49,887 bases of DNA from NCBI GenBank assembly GCA_913049915.1, contig CAJWZC010000017.1:1-49887 (forward strand), given 5' to 3'. The translations under genes were made by a program, and so were the position numbers. The notes under the pieces are model-generated. The model saw only the letters and a program-made list of their open reading frames with translations. It ran no database searches and was not told where the DNA came from. The first letter of the stretch is position 1, and every line of letters starts with the position of its first letter. This stretch comes from an uncultured Colwellia sp. Lineage in GTDB: Bacteria; Pseudomonadota; Gammaproteobacteria; Enterobacterales; Alteromonadaceae. This document shows, in pieces, positions 9,077 to 17,892 of this stretch.

Positions 9077-11380
9077 TTATTTACTCTTTTGTCTCTCACT
9101 AAATTGATTGTCAGAAAAACGGGTCAAACCTTTTTTGTGTGTTGGCGTTTTCTTCTTTTTACCATTGCCTTGCTCTAGTTTAGGCTTATTTTGACCAGGA
9201 CTAGTTTTAAACCCTTGCGAGTTATTTTTACCTTGCCTATCTTTATTCGCTAATTGCTGCTCGCCACGTGTTTCTCTTGGTACAAGACAATTTGGCGTAG
9301 AGCCAATCAATTTAGTTAAGCCCATTTTAGTTAGTGCTTGGCGAACTTGTGCCCAGTTAGCCGGATCGTGATAACGCAATATCGCTTTGTGTAATCGACG
9401 TTGAATAGTGCCTTTAGGTACGTTAATTTTACCATCTAACTTGGCTAAGTTTTTACTGGTAACATTACGTAGCGAATTAAGTTCGGTATGATACAAGGTC
9501 GTTGCATTCGCTAAAGGCGAAGGATAAAAATTCTGTACTTGATCTAACTTAAAGTTATTTTCTTTTAACCAAAGCGCTAAATTCACCATGTCTCTGTCAG
9601 TGGTACCAGGATGCGCAGAGATAAAGTAAGGGATCAAATATTGTTTTTTACCAGCAAGCTTTGAGTAATGATCAAACATTTCTTTAAATTTGTCATAACT
9701 GCCCATGCCAGGCTTCATCATATTATCAAGCGGGCCTTGCTCAGTATGTTCAGGGGCAATTTTTAAATAGCCACCAACATGATGCGTTGCCAGCTCTTGC
9801 ACATATTCAGGATGCTCAATAGCTAAATCATAACGAACGCCTGAGGCAATCAATACCTTTTTAATACCTTTGACTTTACGAGCTTTTCGGTACAACTCTA
9901 TGGTTGGCGTATGATCGGTATCTAAATGACCACAAATAGTTGGCCACACACAAGAAGGTTTTCTACACGTTGCTTCAGCTTTTTCACTTTTACAATTAAG
10001 CTGATACATATTGGCCGTTGGACCACCAAGATCTGATATAACACCGGTAAAACCTGGGACTTTTAGCTTAATATCTTCAATTTCATTGATGATAGAATCA
10101 TGAGAACGACTTTGAATAATACGTCCTTCATGTTCGGTAATTGAACAGAAAGTACAACCACCAAAACAACCACGCATGATATTAATCGATGTTTTTATCA
10201 TATCGTAAGCAGGTATTTTTGCTTTACCATAACTTGGGTGAGGTACACGTTTATAGTCAAAACCAAAGACACCATCCATTTCTTCAGTGGATAATGGCTT
10301 AGCTGGTGGGTTTAACCAAATAAGACGGGTACCATGGCTTTGTACTAATGGCTTTGCAGAAGTAGGGTTAACTTCTTGATGAAAAATACGCGAGGCATGA
10401 GCATAAAGCACTTTGTTTTCTTTTACTTGCTCAAAAGTAGGCAAATAAATGTAAGTTGTTTCCCAGGGTTTAGATTTTTTATCCCAGGTTTTATTACGAT
10501 AATCAGCCATTTCAATTGGTTGTGCCGTTTTAGTTATATCGTTTTCTGTGATAGAGGCTGCTGTTTGCGCCTCATTATCACTACAAGACTCGGGTGTAAT
10601 CTCTTCATAAGGGCTATGAATAGGATCAATTTTACCAGGTCTGTCAATATCGCGTGAATCAATACCTTGCCAGCCTGGGAGTACTTCATTGGTTAAAAAA
10701 GCACTACCTCTAACGTCGGTAATGTTTTTAACATCCTCGCCACGGGCGATGCGATGGGCAATTTCAACTAATGGACGTTCAGCATTACCAAAAACTAACA
10801 AATCAGCTTTTGAATCAAACAATACTGATCGGCGTACTTTATCTGACCAATAATCGTAATGTGCAATTCTACGCAAGCTTGCTTCTATACCGCCAATAAT
10901 TACTGGAACACCTTTATAGGCTTCTTTACAGCGTTGAGTATAAGCAGTTACCGCACGATCAGGACGTTTACCACCTTCATCATTTGGCGTGTAAGCATCA
11001 TCATGACGCATTCTACGCTCAGCGGTATAGCGGTTAATCATAGAGTCCATGTTACCAGAAGTAACACCAAAAAATAAATTAGGCTTTCCTAATTCCATGA
11101 AAGCATCTTTTGAGTCCCATGCGGGTTGTGCGATTATACCAACTCTAAAACCTTGTGATTCAAGCATACGGCCGATAATAGCCATGCCAAAACTTGGATG
11201 ATCAACATAGGCGTCACCAGTGACAATAATAATATCGCAGCTATCCCAGCCGAGTATGTCCATTTCTTTGCGGGACATAGGTAAGAATGGTGCTGTGCCA
11301 TAGCACTCAGCCCAGTATTTTGGATAATCAAATAACCCTTGCTGAGTTTTAGAAATTATTTGTTTTTTTACTGAAGTCAT
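9077..11380 (-). CDS. ygiQ: YgiQ family radical SAM protein
   Basis: Large radical SAM protein of unknown substrate, 767 residues. The 4Fe-4S cluster motif is CFGGCTFC, with cysteines at 405, 409 and 412. The N-terminal half carries the UPF0313 signature ([37 protein letters not shown]). The C-terminal extension (about 680-767) is basic and low complexity, rich in K, Q and G, typical of YgiQ in marine Gammaproteobacteria. The start is the ATG at 11380. It is transcribed away from the DUF885 gene, with a 374-base gap that contains tandem repeats. Confidence 0.93.
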   Translation of the reverse strand: MTSVKKQIISKTQQGLFDYPKYWAECYGTAPFLPMSRKEMDILGWDSCDIIIVTGDAYVDHPSFGMAIIGRMLESQGFRVGIIAQPAWDSKDAFMELGKPNLFFGVTSGNMDSMINRYTAERRMRHDDAYTPNDEGGKRPDRAVTAYTQRCKEAYKGVPVIIGGIEASLRRIAHYDYWSDKVRRSVLFDSKADLLVFGNAERPLVEIAHRIARGEDVKNITDVRGSAFLTNEVLPGWQGIDSRDIDRPGKIDPIHSPYEEITPESCSDNEAQTAASITENDITKTAQPIEMADYRNKTWDKKSKPWETTYIYLPTFEQVKENKVLYAHASRIFHQEVNPTSAKPLVQSHGTRLIWLNPPAKPLSTEEMDGVFGFDYKRVPHPSYGKAKIPAYDMIKTSINIMRGCFGGCTFCSITEHEGRIIQSRSHDSIINEIEDIKLKVPGFTGVISDLGGPTANMYQLNCKSEKAEATCRKPSCVWPTICGHLDTDHTPTIELYRKARKVKGIKKVLIASGVRYDLAIEHPEYVQELATHHVGGYLKIAPEHTEQGPLDNMMKPGMGSYDKFKEMFDHYSKLAGKKQYLIPYFISAHPGTTDRDMVNLALWLKENNFKLDQVQNFYPSPLANATTLYHTELNSLRNVTSKNLAKLDGKINVPKGTIQRRLHKAILRYHDPANWAQVRQALTKMGLTKLIGSTPNCLVPRETRGEQQLANKDRQGKNNSQGFKTSPGQNKPKLEQGNGKKKKTPTHKKGLTRFSDNQFSERQKSK

Positions 11381-11754
11381 ATCACCATTCCCGTTGAGGT
11401 TAACCGATTTTTAATCGTTGCTCTACTAAACCACTGTACTGCTAAATTATTTTTTTGCTAAATAGTTGTGTTGCTAAATAGTTTTGTTGTTAAATTATAG
11501 GCCGCTAGATTATTTTTATGAAAATAGCGGGCGCGAGATTATATCAGACAATTTACCTTACCCCAAATATATCTGTTTGTTTATTGAACAGCCAGGCAGT
11601 GTTATGTTATTTAAATTTGGATTGTCTAATATTTATAATATTAGTGGCGTTTGTTCTAATCTATATGAGATAACATTCATTACATAACTAATAACAATAC
11701 TGAATAGCTAAAATAATAACAATCCATGGTGATTAGAAACTTTTTGAGGAATAT
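11381..11754. other. Divergent intergenic region, ygiQ-type / DUF885
   Basis: This 374-base region lies between two divergent genes and should hold both promoters. It contains a degenerate 16-base tandem repeat (listed separately). A 67-codon ATG frame at 11484-11687 has no recognisable features and begins inside the repeat, so I do not call it a gene. Confidence 0.6.
11424..11519. repeat. Degenerate 16-base tandem repeat, six units
   Basis: Units start at 11424, 11440, 11456, 11472, 11488 and 11504 and share a TGCTAAAT core. The third and fourth units differ at only two positions (TGCTAAATAGTTGTGT and TGCTAAATAGTTTTGT). The outer units are diverged. Confidence 0.75.
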
Positions 11755-13656
11755 ATGAATAATAAATTAAAAAATAGCTTATTAGCGAGTGCTATTATTG
11801 CTGCATTAGGCTTGAGTGCATGTGATAAAAATAATGACGTTGTAACCGAAACGAAAACAAGTACAGCTTCATCAGTTACTGATGAGAAGCAAGCGGTAAA
11901 TGCAAAGCAACAATTAGTATCGTTATATCTACAAGCTAAGCAAAGCCTTTTTGAACAGCGTGCTTTGTCAGCCACTGTGTATGGCTTATCTCAACAAGAT
12001 GTCGGACAAGTCGTCAGTAGCAAGATGGAACTTTATAGCCCCAAAAATGAGCAGAAACTCAGAGCAGTGTTATTATCATTATCTAATAAAATTGCTAACA
12101 TCAAGCTAGATGATGCCGATATAACCACTAAAAATAATCAGCAAGTTATGTCTGGACTAGCACGGTACTTTGCCGGAGATCCAAATTTTACTATAGGTTT
12201 CATTGATACATGGATGGGACTTTCCCCTTTTATTGTTAATCAAATCAATGGTCCGCTGATTGATATCCCGCGCATAATGCAGAATGATCAACCAATCACA
12301 ACCGAGCAAGAAGCATTAGATTATATTGCACGTTTGGCACAGTTTGATCGATTAGCGGCAAGTATCATTGAAAAACAAGCGGCAGATGCAGCTCAAAACT
12401 GGTTACCATCAAAAGTGACTCTAAAAGGTGCTATTAAGTACTTGCAAGGCTTTACTCATGTACCAGCAGAGCAACATTCATTTGTCAGTGTTTTTCGTGA
12501 TAAAGTAGAAAAAATTGAGTCACTTAGTGCAGAGAAAAAGCAGTCTTTAATCAGCCAAGTTATCGCTGGGGTAAGTCAGGTGGTTTACCCAGCCTATAAA
12601 TCTGTTGAAAAGGCTAGTGAACAGTTATTGGCTAAAGCTCGTTCTGAATCGGGAATATGGGCACAGCCAAAGGGTAGTGCTTATTACCAAGATGCAATTA
12701 AGCAATTAGGTGATAGTGAGTTAACGCCGACTGAAATTCATCAACTTGGTTTAGATGAAGTGGCGCGTATTAGTGGCGCTATGGATAAGATTTTGCTTGA
12801 GCAAGGTTATAAAAATGGTTCTGTTGGTGAACGCATGGTTGCGTTAAATGAAGAGCCAAGATTTTTATATGAGGATTCAAAAGCAGGGCGGGAAGAATTA
12901 CTCAGTGATATTAATGGTTACATCACAGAGGTAACGAAAAAAATGGCGCCAGTATTTAAAACTACGCCAAGTTATCAAGTCGAAGTAAAAGCATTTCCTG
13001 TAGAAGTACAAGATGGTGCGCCAGGTGGTCAATATACCTCACCCGCTGTTGATGGCAGTAAACCAGGGATTTACTGGATTAATTTACGGGATATGAAAGC
13101 CAATCCTAAGTTTGGCTTAAAAACACTAACGTATCATGAAGCAAATCCAGGGCATCATTGGCAAATAGCCTTGAATTTAGACCAAGCAGAATTACCTTTT
13201 TTACGTAGAATTGCGCCTTATAATGCTTATGCTGAAGGCTGGGCTCTTTATTCAGAACAAGTCGCTTATGAGCTTGGCATGTATGAAAATGACCCTTTTG
13301 GTGATTTAGGTCGTTTACAAGCGGAATTATTTAGAGCTGTACGTCTGGTAGTTGATACTGGTTTACACGATAAACGTTGGACTCGTGAACAAGCGATTAC
13401 TTATATGTCTGAGCAAACAGGTTCAGCTAAATCTGATGTGATTGCAGAGATAGAGCGTTATATGACCTGGCCTGGTCAAGCGTTAGGTTATAAGCTTGGT
13501 ATGTTAAAAATATTAAGTTTACGAGAGCAAGCTAAAAAACGCTTAGGCGATAAGTTTGACTTGGCAGAGTTTCATGATGTGGTACTTTTAAATGGTGCAG
13601 TACCGATGACAGTATTATCACGTAATATAAATCATTGGTTAGACACTAAGTCATAA
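11755..13656 (+). CDS. DUF885 family lipoprotein, putative metallopeptidase
   Basis: A protein of 633 residues with a lipoprotein signal: a short positive start, a hydrophobic stretch and lipobox LSAC with Cys 23 as the lipidated residue, so it is probably attached to the inner or outer membrane facing the periplasm. The DUF885 hallmark HEANPGHH (461-468) and the downstream NAYAEGWALYSEQ form an HExxxGHH...E arrangement thought to bind zinc, as in related M32-like carboxypeptidases. The substrate is unknown. AGGA sits about 8 bases before the ATG. A strong terminator lies about 300 bases downstream, beyond a copy of a dispersed repeat. Confidence 0.9.
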   Translation: MNNKLKNSLLASAIIAALGLSACDKNNDVVTETKTSTASSVTDEKQAVNAKQQLVSLYLQAKQSLFEQRALSATVYGLSQQDVGQVVSSKMELYSPKNEQKLRAVLLSLSNKIANIKLDDADITTKNNQQVMSGLARYFAGDPNFTIGFIDTWMGLSPFIVNQINGPLIDIPRIMQNDQPITTEQEALDYIARLAQFDRLAASIIEKQAADAAQNWLPSKVTLKGAIKYLQGFTHVPAEQHSFVSVFRDKVEKIESLSAEKKQSLISQVIAGVSQVVYPAYKSVEKASEQLLAKARSESGIWAQPKGSAYYQDAIKQLGDSELTPTEIHQLGLDEVARISGAMDKILLEQGYKNGSVGERMVALNEEPRFLYEDSKAGREELLSDINGYITEVTKKMAPVFKTTPSYQVEVKAFPVEVQDGAPGGQYTSPAVDGSKPGIYWINLRDMKANPKFGLKTLTYHEANPGHHWQIALNLDQAELPFLRRIAPYNAYAEGWALYSEQVAYELGMYENDPFGDLGRLQAELFRAVRLVVDTGLHDKRWTREQAITYMSEQTGSAKSDVIAEIERYMTWPGQALGYKLGMLKILSLREQAKKRLGDKFDLAEFHDVVLLNGAVPMTVLSRNINHWLDTKS

Positions 13657-13729
13657 GTTAATCTGTTTGCTATTTACCCACACTAGCCTAACACTCTAGT
13701 TTTGTCATCGTGGCAGATAAATATTAGTA

Positions 13730-13950
13730 ACACCTTAAAATGTAGGGTTTAGCTGGAATTATAAACGATTTTAGGCAAGGTATTCATTGAAAAGAATGAT
13801 TGTTTAGGAGAATGTGCTGCTGCATTCTCTAAGAAACTACATCCACTTAGCGCCCTTGTCGAAATCAATAATGTAGTATAAAACATTTAGCAAAAAGTCC
13901 TTGAGGGAGAGCTGAGCAAATGAGCATCTTCAGATAGTAGGTGTATAAAG
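13730..13950 (+). repeat. Dispersed composite repeat, copy A
   Basis: It shares blocks with 34530-34850: TGTAGGGTTTAGCTGGA, TTGTCGAAATCAATAATGTA followed by GTATAAA, and GAGCATCTTCA near the end. A hairpin module (13803-13855) with GAGAATG / CATTCTC arms and CTACATCCA interrupts it just before TTGTCGAAATC. In copies B and C the same module sits further downstream and in the opposite orientation relative to the flanking blocks. Confidence 0.75.
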
Positions 13951-13951
13951 C

Positions 13952-13984
13952 AAAAGCCGTATTGTTTTTAACAATACGGCTTTT
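13952..13984. terminator. Strong bidirectional terminator
   Basis: A perfect 15-base stem AAAAGCCGTATTGTT / AACAATACGGCTTTT with a 3-base loop has A and T runs on both sides. It can end the DUF885 transcript (plus) and the SulA-like transcript (minus, 70 bases after its stop). Confidence 0.85.
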
Positions 13985-14055
13985 TATTTAACAAAATAAT
14001 ATGACGATTATTAATTAGTTATCGTTTGGTTTTTTAGCTGTCCGTCTTAATTACT

Positions 14056-14547
14056 TTAGTGTAAATTTTTACTATTTAATGACACTTCACTTTTTCTATT
14101 ATTTTTAAGTAGCACACATTGAGTTTCACCTAAACGTGCACAGTTATCGAGTGCGGTAATTTCATCCGCTGCAAAAGAAGCATTTGAAAGGATGACAGCA
14201 GAACAATTACCTCGGCACAAAACATTTTTTATTTGTTCTATATCTAAATGAGCAGACTTCTCATCAAGTAAGTTATTCACTTTGTTTTTGCCTTTAAAAC
14301 TAACACAAAGCACTTTAGAAATATCAACACCATGTGTTTGTGCTAGCTGCTCTAATGATGATTCTTCTGGGTTAATAAATAATACCCATTTTTTCTCTTG
14401 ATTATGTTGTTGGCAGATAGTTGCATAGTGAGACGACAACTCTTGACGGTTTTCAACATTAGCTAACTTTAACCAAACCTGCTTTGTAAGTGGAGTACTA
14501 ATAGCATTCTTTATAACATTACTGTTAATTGTATTGGTCGTGAACAT
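14056..14547 (-). CDS. sulA: SulA-like SOS cell division inhibitor
   Basis: A 163-residue protein with the RecA-like fold signature of SulA: KKWVLFINPEES, then LAQTHGVDISKVLCVS and the NCSAVILSNASFAADE strand region. SulA binds FtsZ and blocks septation during DNA damage. Length fits SulA (about 169 in E. coli), but similarity is modest. The context is the best support: a consensus LexA operator lies 36 bases before the ATG. It is not beside lexA, unlike some related bacteria. A bidirectional terminator follows. A divergent RecA-like protein with another target is possible but less likely given the operator. Confidence 0.78.
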   Translation of the reverse strand: MFTTNTINSNVIKNAISTPLTKQVWLKLANVENRQELSSHYATICQQHNQEKKWVLFINPEESSLEQLAQTHGVDISKVLCVSFKGKNKVNNLLDEKSAHLDIEQIKNVLCRGNCSAVILSNASFAADEITALDNCARLGETQCVLLKNNRKSEVSLNSKNLH

Positions 14548-14573
14548 AGTTTTGCCTCGTGTTAAATAGTAAA

Positions 14574-14611
14574 ATATAACTATACTGTATTTATATACAG
14601 TATAGTTATAT
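14574..14611. promoter_or_regulatory. LexA (SOS) operator in a 38-base palindrome
   Basis: TACTGTATTTATATACAGTA (14583-14602) matches the CTGT-N8-ACAG LexA consensus. It is the centre of a larger palindrome with perfect 17-base arms and a TTAT spacer. It lies 36 bases upstream of the SulA-like start, so LexA binding should cover the promoter. Confidence 0.9.
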
Positions 14612-14924
14612 TTGGTGGCTATTCAAGCATTATTTGTTATTTTTTAAACAAAAAGTCTTTAGTTTTATTTCACTATCCCGAGATTTTTTATCTTGATGTG
14701 TATAAAAATAAATCAGTGGAGGTGATTGATTCAATAAGTATTGGCTTCTAGAATTTACAACAAGACACACTTCGGTTCTTTAACCAGTACAGTAGGTTGT
14801 TAAAGAAATTTGATCACTGTAATTTGTAAGGTTATAAGGTAGGGCATTAGTAATTATTTAGTTATGGGCAGTCGGCAGAGGTAGTTGAGAACATTTATTT
14901 ATTGGATTACTAATTTAGTATGCA

Positions 14925-14949
14925 TAAAAAAGTGAGCATGTTTATGCCC
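14925..14949 (-). terminator. Possible terminator after the DUF3108 gene
   Basis: On the minus strand GGGCAT-AAAC-ATGCTC forms a 6-base stem with one G-T pair, followed by CAC and TTTTTTA, about 85 bases after the DUF3108 stop. Confidence 0.5.
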
Positions 14950-15031
14950 ATTTGATTATTTTATTTTAGGTAAGTTAACTAGTGTTGTATTTGTCAAATA
15001 GTGGTACTGACTGTTAGTATTTAGGTTCTAG

Positions 15032-15793
15032 TTATTTAGGCTCTAGTATCGATAATTGTGCTTCAAATTGTTCTGTACCAGCTTTTACTTGGTAGAGTTT
15101 TACCAGTAAGTAATTTAATTCTGGCGCAAACCAAGCATAAGTAATACGTTTTTTCTCAATAATTTCACGTTTTAAGCGGATAGTTTTAACTAAGCCATAA
15201 GGAAGAATAATCTCTTCTTCACCATCATATTGATATTGATAATTTTTGATAGAGCCTTTAGTGCTAATTACTGGATATATAAAGCGCTTTTGCTCTGGGT
15301 TATTAATTAAGTCAATACGATTTTGCAGGTGATAACTTAATTTATCCAGCAGGCCATCAGTAAAGTCTAGTGATATTTTTTTATCTTTTTTCAAATTTGT
15401 TGCTGTTTGAGCCGCTAAATCATATTGCCATTGATAGGCTTTATCACGGCCCGTTCCCTCGCGTTGATAATCATAGCTTAAGGGTATAACTTTATTATTT
15501 TCTATCTTAACTATGGCTGTTTCGCTACGTTTATCAGAAAAAATCAACCAATTTATATCTGTTTCATAATGATATTCAATTTTATTATCATCAAGGTAGG
15601 TCAATTCTCTAATAGCTTTGCCTACGGGGTCTGATTTACGTAATAAGCTGTAAGTTGCACGATAAGCAGGAATAATCGCCGAGAATGATTTTTTCTGTTC
15701 TACAATACTGGGTGTTGAGGGTGTTTGAAGCGCTGTATTTGCAAAAACTAAAACAGGTAATGTTAAACACAGTAGAGAGAGACGTTTTAGCAT
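15032..15793 (-). CDS. DUF3108 domain-containing secreted protein
   Basis: A probable periplasmic protein of 253 residues. The N-terminus MLKRLSLLCLTLPVLVFANT is a Sec signal peptide. The body fits DUF3108: YRATYSLLRKSDPVG, repeated beta-strand-like segments, and TYAWFAPELNYLLVKLYQ near the end. The function is unknown. The frame extends upstream to a TTG at 15817, but I chose ATG 15793 because it opens directly into the signal peptide. A GGAG lies 12 bases before it, which is rather far. It is downstream of purN in the same orientation, a common arrangement in this group; a 65-base gap separates them. Confidence 0.85.
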   Translation of the reverse strand: MLKRLSLLCLTLPVLVFANTALQTPSTPSIVEQKKSFSAIIPAYRATYSLLRKSDPVGKAIRELTYLDDNKIEYHYETDINWLIFSDKRSETAIVKIENNKVIPLSYDYQREGTGRDKAYQWQYDLAAQTATNLKKDKKISLDFTDGLLDKLSYHLQNRIDLINNPEQKRFIYPVISTKGSIKNYQYQYDGEEEIILPYGLVKTIRLKREIIEKKRITYAWFAPELNYLLVKLYQVKAGTEQFEAQLSILEPK

Positions 15794-15882
15794 AAGGTAC
15801 AAATACTCCAGAAGCAATTAGTAGCGAATATACTAACAGCTTCTTTAGAGCGGGTATAGCTAACAGTATTTAGTCACAAAGG

Positions 15883-16524
15883 CTAATCGTTGGCATAACC
15901 TGAAGAGGATAAAATATTATCATCTAATATTGCGTTATCGCCTTGCATACTAAGTCTTTTTTCAATAAACCACTTTACTACCAATGGGTAGATACGGTGC
16001 TCTTGCTCATGTACTCGAGCGGCTAAATCATCACAGTTATCACCTTCAAAGACTGGGACTTTAGCTTGAAGAATAACAGGACCGCCATCAAGTTCTTCAG
16101 TAACAAAGTGTACACTTACCCCATGTACATCATCACCGGCATCAATAGCGCGTTGGTGGGTATTTAATCCTTGATATTTAGGTAAAAGAGATGGATGTAT
16201 GTTGAGCAGTTTTCCTTGATAATACTGGACAAAGCTTGGTGTAAGAATACGCATGAAGCCTGCTAAGACAATTAAATCGGCATTAAAACAATCAATTCTC
16301 TTAATAAGCGCTTGATCGTAATCTTCACGGCTATCAAAGTCTTTATGAGAAAGTGTTACTGTGTCAATGTCAGCATTTTTAGCACGTGTTAGGCCATATG
16401 CATCGGCTTTATTTGATACAACGCCAACCACTTTAGCGGGGTAATTACTATCAGAGCAAGCATCTATAATAGCTTGTAAGTTAGTGCCGCCACCAGAGAT
16501 CAAAACTACTATTCTGCTCGACAT
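15883..16524 (-). CDS. purN: Phosphoribosylglycinamide formyltransferase
   Basis: Transfers a formyl group from 10-formyl-tetrahydrofolate to GAR, the third step of purine synthesis. The 213-residue length matches E. coli PurN. The N-terminal phosphate-binding loop is SGGGTNLQAIIDA; the catalytic region LNIHPSLLPKYQG carries the conserved Asn and His, and HFVTEELDGGPVI carries the conserved Asp. It lies downstream of purM in the same direction, as in most Gammaproteobacteria, but a terminator-like hairpin stands in the 117-base gap, so its expression may be partly uncoupled from purM. Confidence 0.96.
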   Translation of the reverse strand: MSSRIVVLISGGGTNLQAIIDACSDSNYPAKVVGVVSNKADAYGLTRAKNADIDTVTLSHKDFDSREDYDQALIKRIDCFNADLIVLAGFMRILTPSFVQYYQGKLLNIHPSLLPKYQGLNTHQRAIDAGDDVHGVSVHFVTEELDGGPVILQAKVPVFEGDNCDDLAARVHEQEHRIYPLVVKWFIEKRLSMQGDNAILDDNILSSSGYAND

Positions 16525-16583
16525 ATATTTTCCTATTTGGTTGATAAAGGATTAATAAATAATTAATAAAGCGGAGATAAATA

Positions 16584-16608
16584 AAAGGGGCTAGTAAATA
16601 GCCCCTTT
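16584..16608 (-). terminator. Terminator-like hairpin between purM and purN
   Basis: A perfect 10-base stem AAAGGGGCTA / TAGCCCCTTT with a 5-base loop is followed on the minus strand by TATTTAT. It lies inside the expected purM-purN operon, about 34 bases after the purM stop. Confidence 0.7.
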
Positions 16609-16641
16609 ATCATATATCCGCTTGCATAAACTGTTAACAGT

Positions 16642-17682
16642 TTATGCAAAAACAACAGGCTCTTCGCCATCAACTTTATTAGCGATTTCGCCAATGTGCC
16701 AAGCATTTTCACCATGTTCAGCTAATATTTCAATACTCTGAGCTACTTTATCAGCTGGTATTACGATAACCATGCCAACACCGCAGTTAAAAGTACGGTA
16801 CATTTCATGTTCAGTGATGTTACCGTTTTCTTGTAACCAGTTAAAGATGCTCGGCCATTGCCAGCTATCACCTTTAATAACAGCTTGTGCTGTTTCAGGT
16901 AATACCCGTGGGATATTTTCCCAGAAGCCACCACCAGTGATATGAGAAAGTGCATGAACATCTACATTTTTAAGTAATTCAAGTACAGATTTTACGTAAA
17001 TCTTTGTTGGTTCAAGTAAATGGTCAGCAATTTTCTTGCCTTCAAGTAATTCATTTGTATCAGTGTTGTTCACTTCTAATACTTTACGAATTAAAGAGAA
17101 ACCGTTTGAGTGAGGACCTGAAGCACCAAGTGCAATCAATTGATCGCCAGCTGCAACGTTAGTACCGTCAATTAAGCGAGATTTTTCAGCTACACCAACA
17201 CAAAAACCAGCGATATCATAATCGCCCTTGTGGTACATACCTGGCATTTCGGCAGTTTCACCACCAACAAGCGCACAGCCTGCTTGAATACAACCTTCAG
17301 CAATACCTTCTACTACTGATGATGCAACTGCAATATCTAGTTTTGCTGTTGCATAATAATCAAGGAAGAATAGAGGCTCTGCACCTTGCACGATAAGATC
17401 GTTAACACACATAGCGACTAAGTCGATACCAACAGTATCGTGCTTAGCTAAATCAATAGCCAAACGTAATTTAGTGCCTACACCGTCGGTACCTGCAACT
17501 AAAACAGGTTCTTTATAACCTGTAGGTAATTGACATACCGAACCAAAACCACCTAGGCCACCCATAACTTCTGGGCGTGTTGTACGTTTTACCGCACCTT
17601 TAATGTTTTCTACTAGGGCATTACCAGCATCAATATCAACACCAGCATCTTTATAGCTTAATGACTGTTTTTGTTCGCTCAC
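16642..17682 (-). CDS. purM: Phosphoribosylformylglycinamidine cyclo-ligase
   Basis: AIR synthetase: ATP-dependent closure of FGAM to aminoimidazole ribotide in purine synthesis. It has 346 residues, the family norm. The N-terminal [16 protein letters not shown], the GTDGVGTKL nucleotide-binding motif, [14 protein letters not shown] and the C-terminal [13 protein letters not shown] are all present. An AGG lies about 7 bases before the ATG. It is divergent from the DUF2066-hda pair, an arrangement familiar from Shewanella and Vibrio. I did not find a clear PurR box in the 210-base divergent region. Confidence 0.97.
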   Translation of the reverse strand: MSEQKQSLSYKDAGVDIDAGNALVENIKGAVKRTTRPEVMGGLGGFGSVCQLPTGYKEPVLVAGTDGVGTKLRLAIDLAKHDTVGIDLVAMCVNDLIVQGAEPLFFLDYYATAKLDIAVASSVVEGIAEGCIQAGCALVGGETAEMPGMYHKGDYDIAGFCVGVAEKSRLIDGTNVAAGDQLIALGASGPHSNGFSLIRKVLEVNNTDTNELLEGKKIADHLLEPTKIYVKSVLELLKNVDVHALSHITGGGFWENIPRVLPETAQAVIKGDSWQWPSIFNWLQENGNITEHEMYRTFNCGVGMVIVIPADKVAQSIEILAEHGENAWHIGEIANKVDGEEPVVFA

Positions 17683-17892
17683 GGGAGACCTCAGAAATTA
17701 CTGACAGTATTTAAAGTGGCATATTCTACCAGCGCAATGGCTCATACTCAAGACGATAAACAGTATCTTCTGGTAGTTTTATTTTATTGGCGTATCTCTA
17801 AGGAATTTATTCAGTTTTGGAGGTATTAATTGCTGACAATGTGATAGGATAATAGATATGAAATCATTGAGTTTTTAAAGTTTTTAGTCGAT

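Larger units (their letters stand above)
13657..14055. other. Convergent intergenic region with repeat and terminator
   Basis: This gap lies between the 3' ends of the DUF885 and SulA-like genes. It is largely filled by one copy of a dispersed composite repeat (13730-13950), followed by a strong bidirectional terminator. Confidence 0.7.
14548..15031. other. Intergenic region upstream of the SulA-like gene
   Basis: This 484-base stretch holds the LexA palindrome at one end and a terminator-like hairpin at the other. I see no convincing ORF or RNA gene between them. Confidence 0.5.

Noticed and set aside
11484-11687. 67-codon ATG frame on the plus strand in the ygiQ-type/DUF885 gap
   Set aside because: It begins inside the tandem repeat, has no ribosome-binding site that I can see, and resembles no known protein; it is probably chance in AT-rich DNA.
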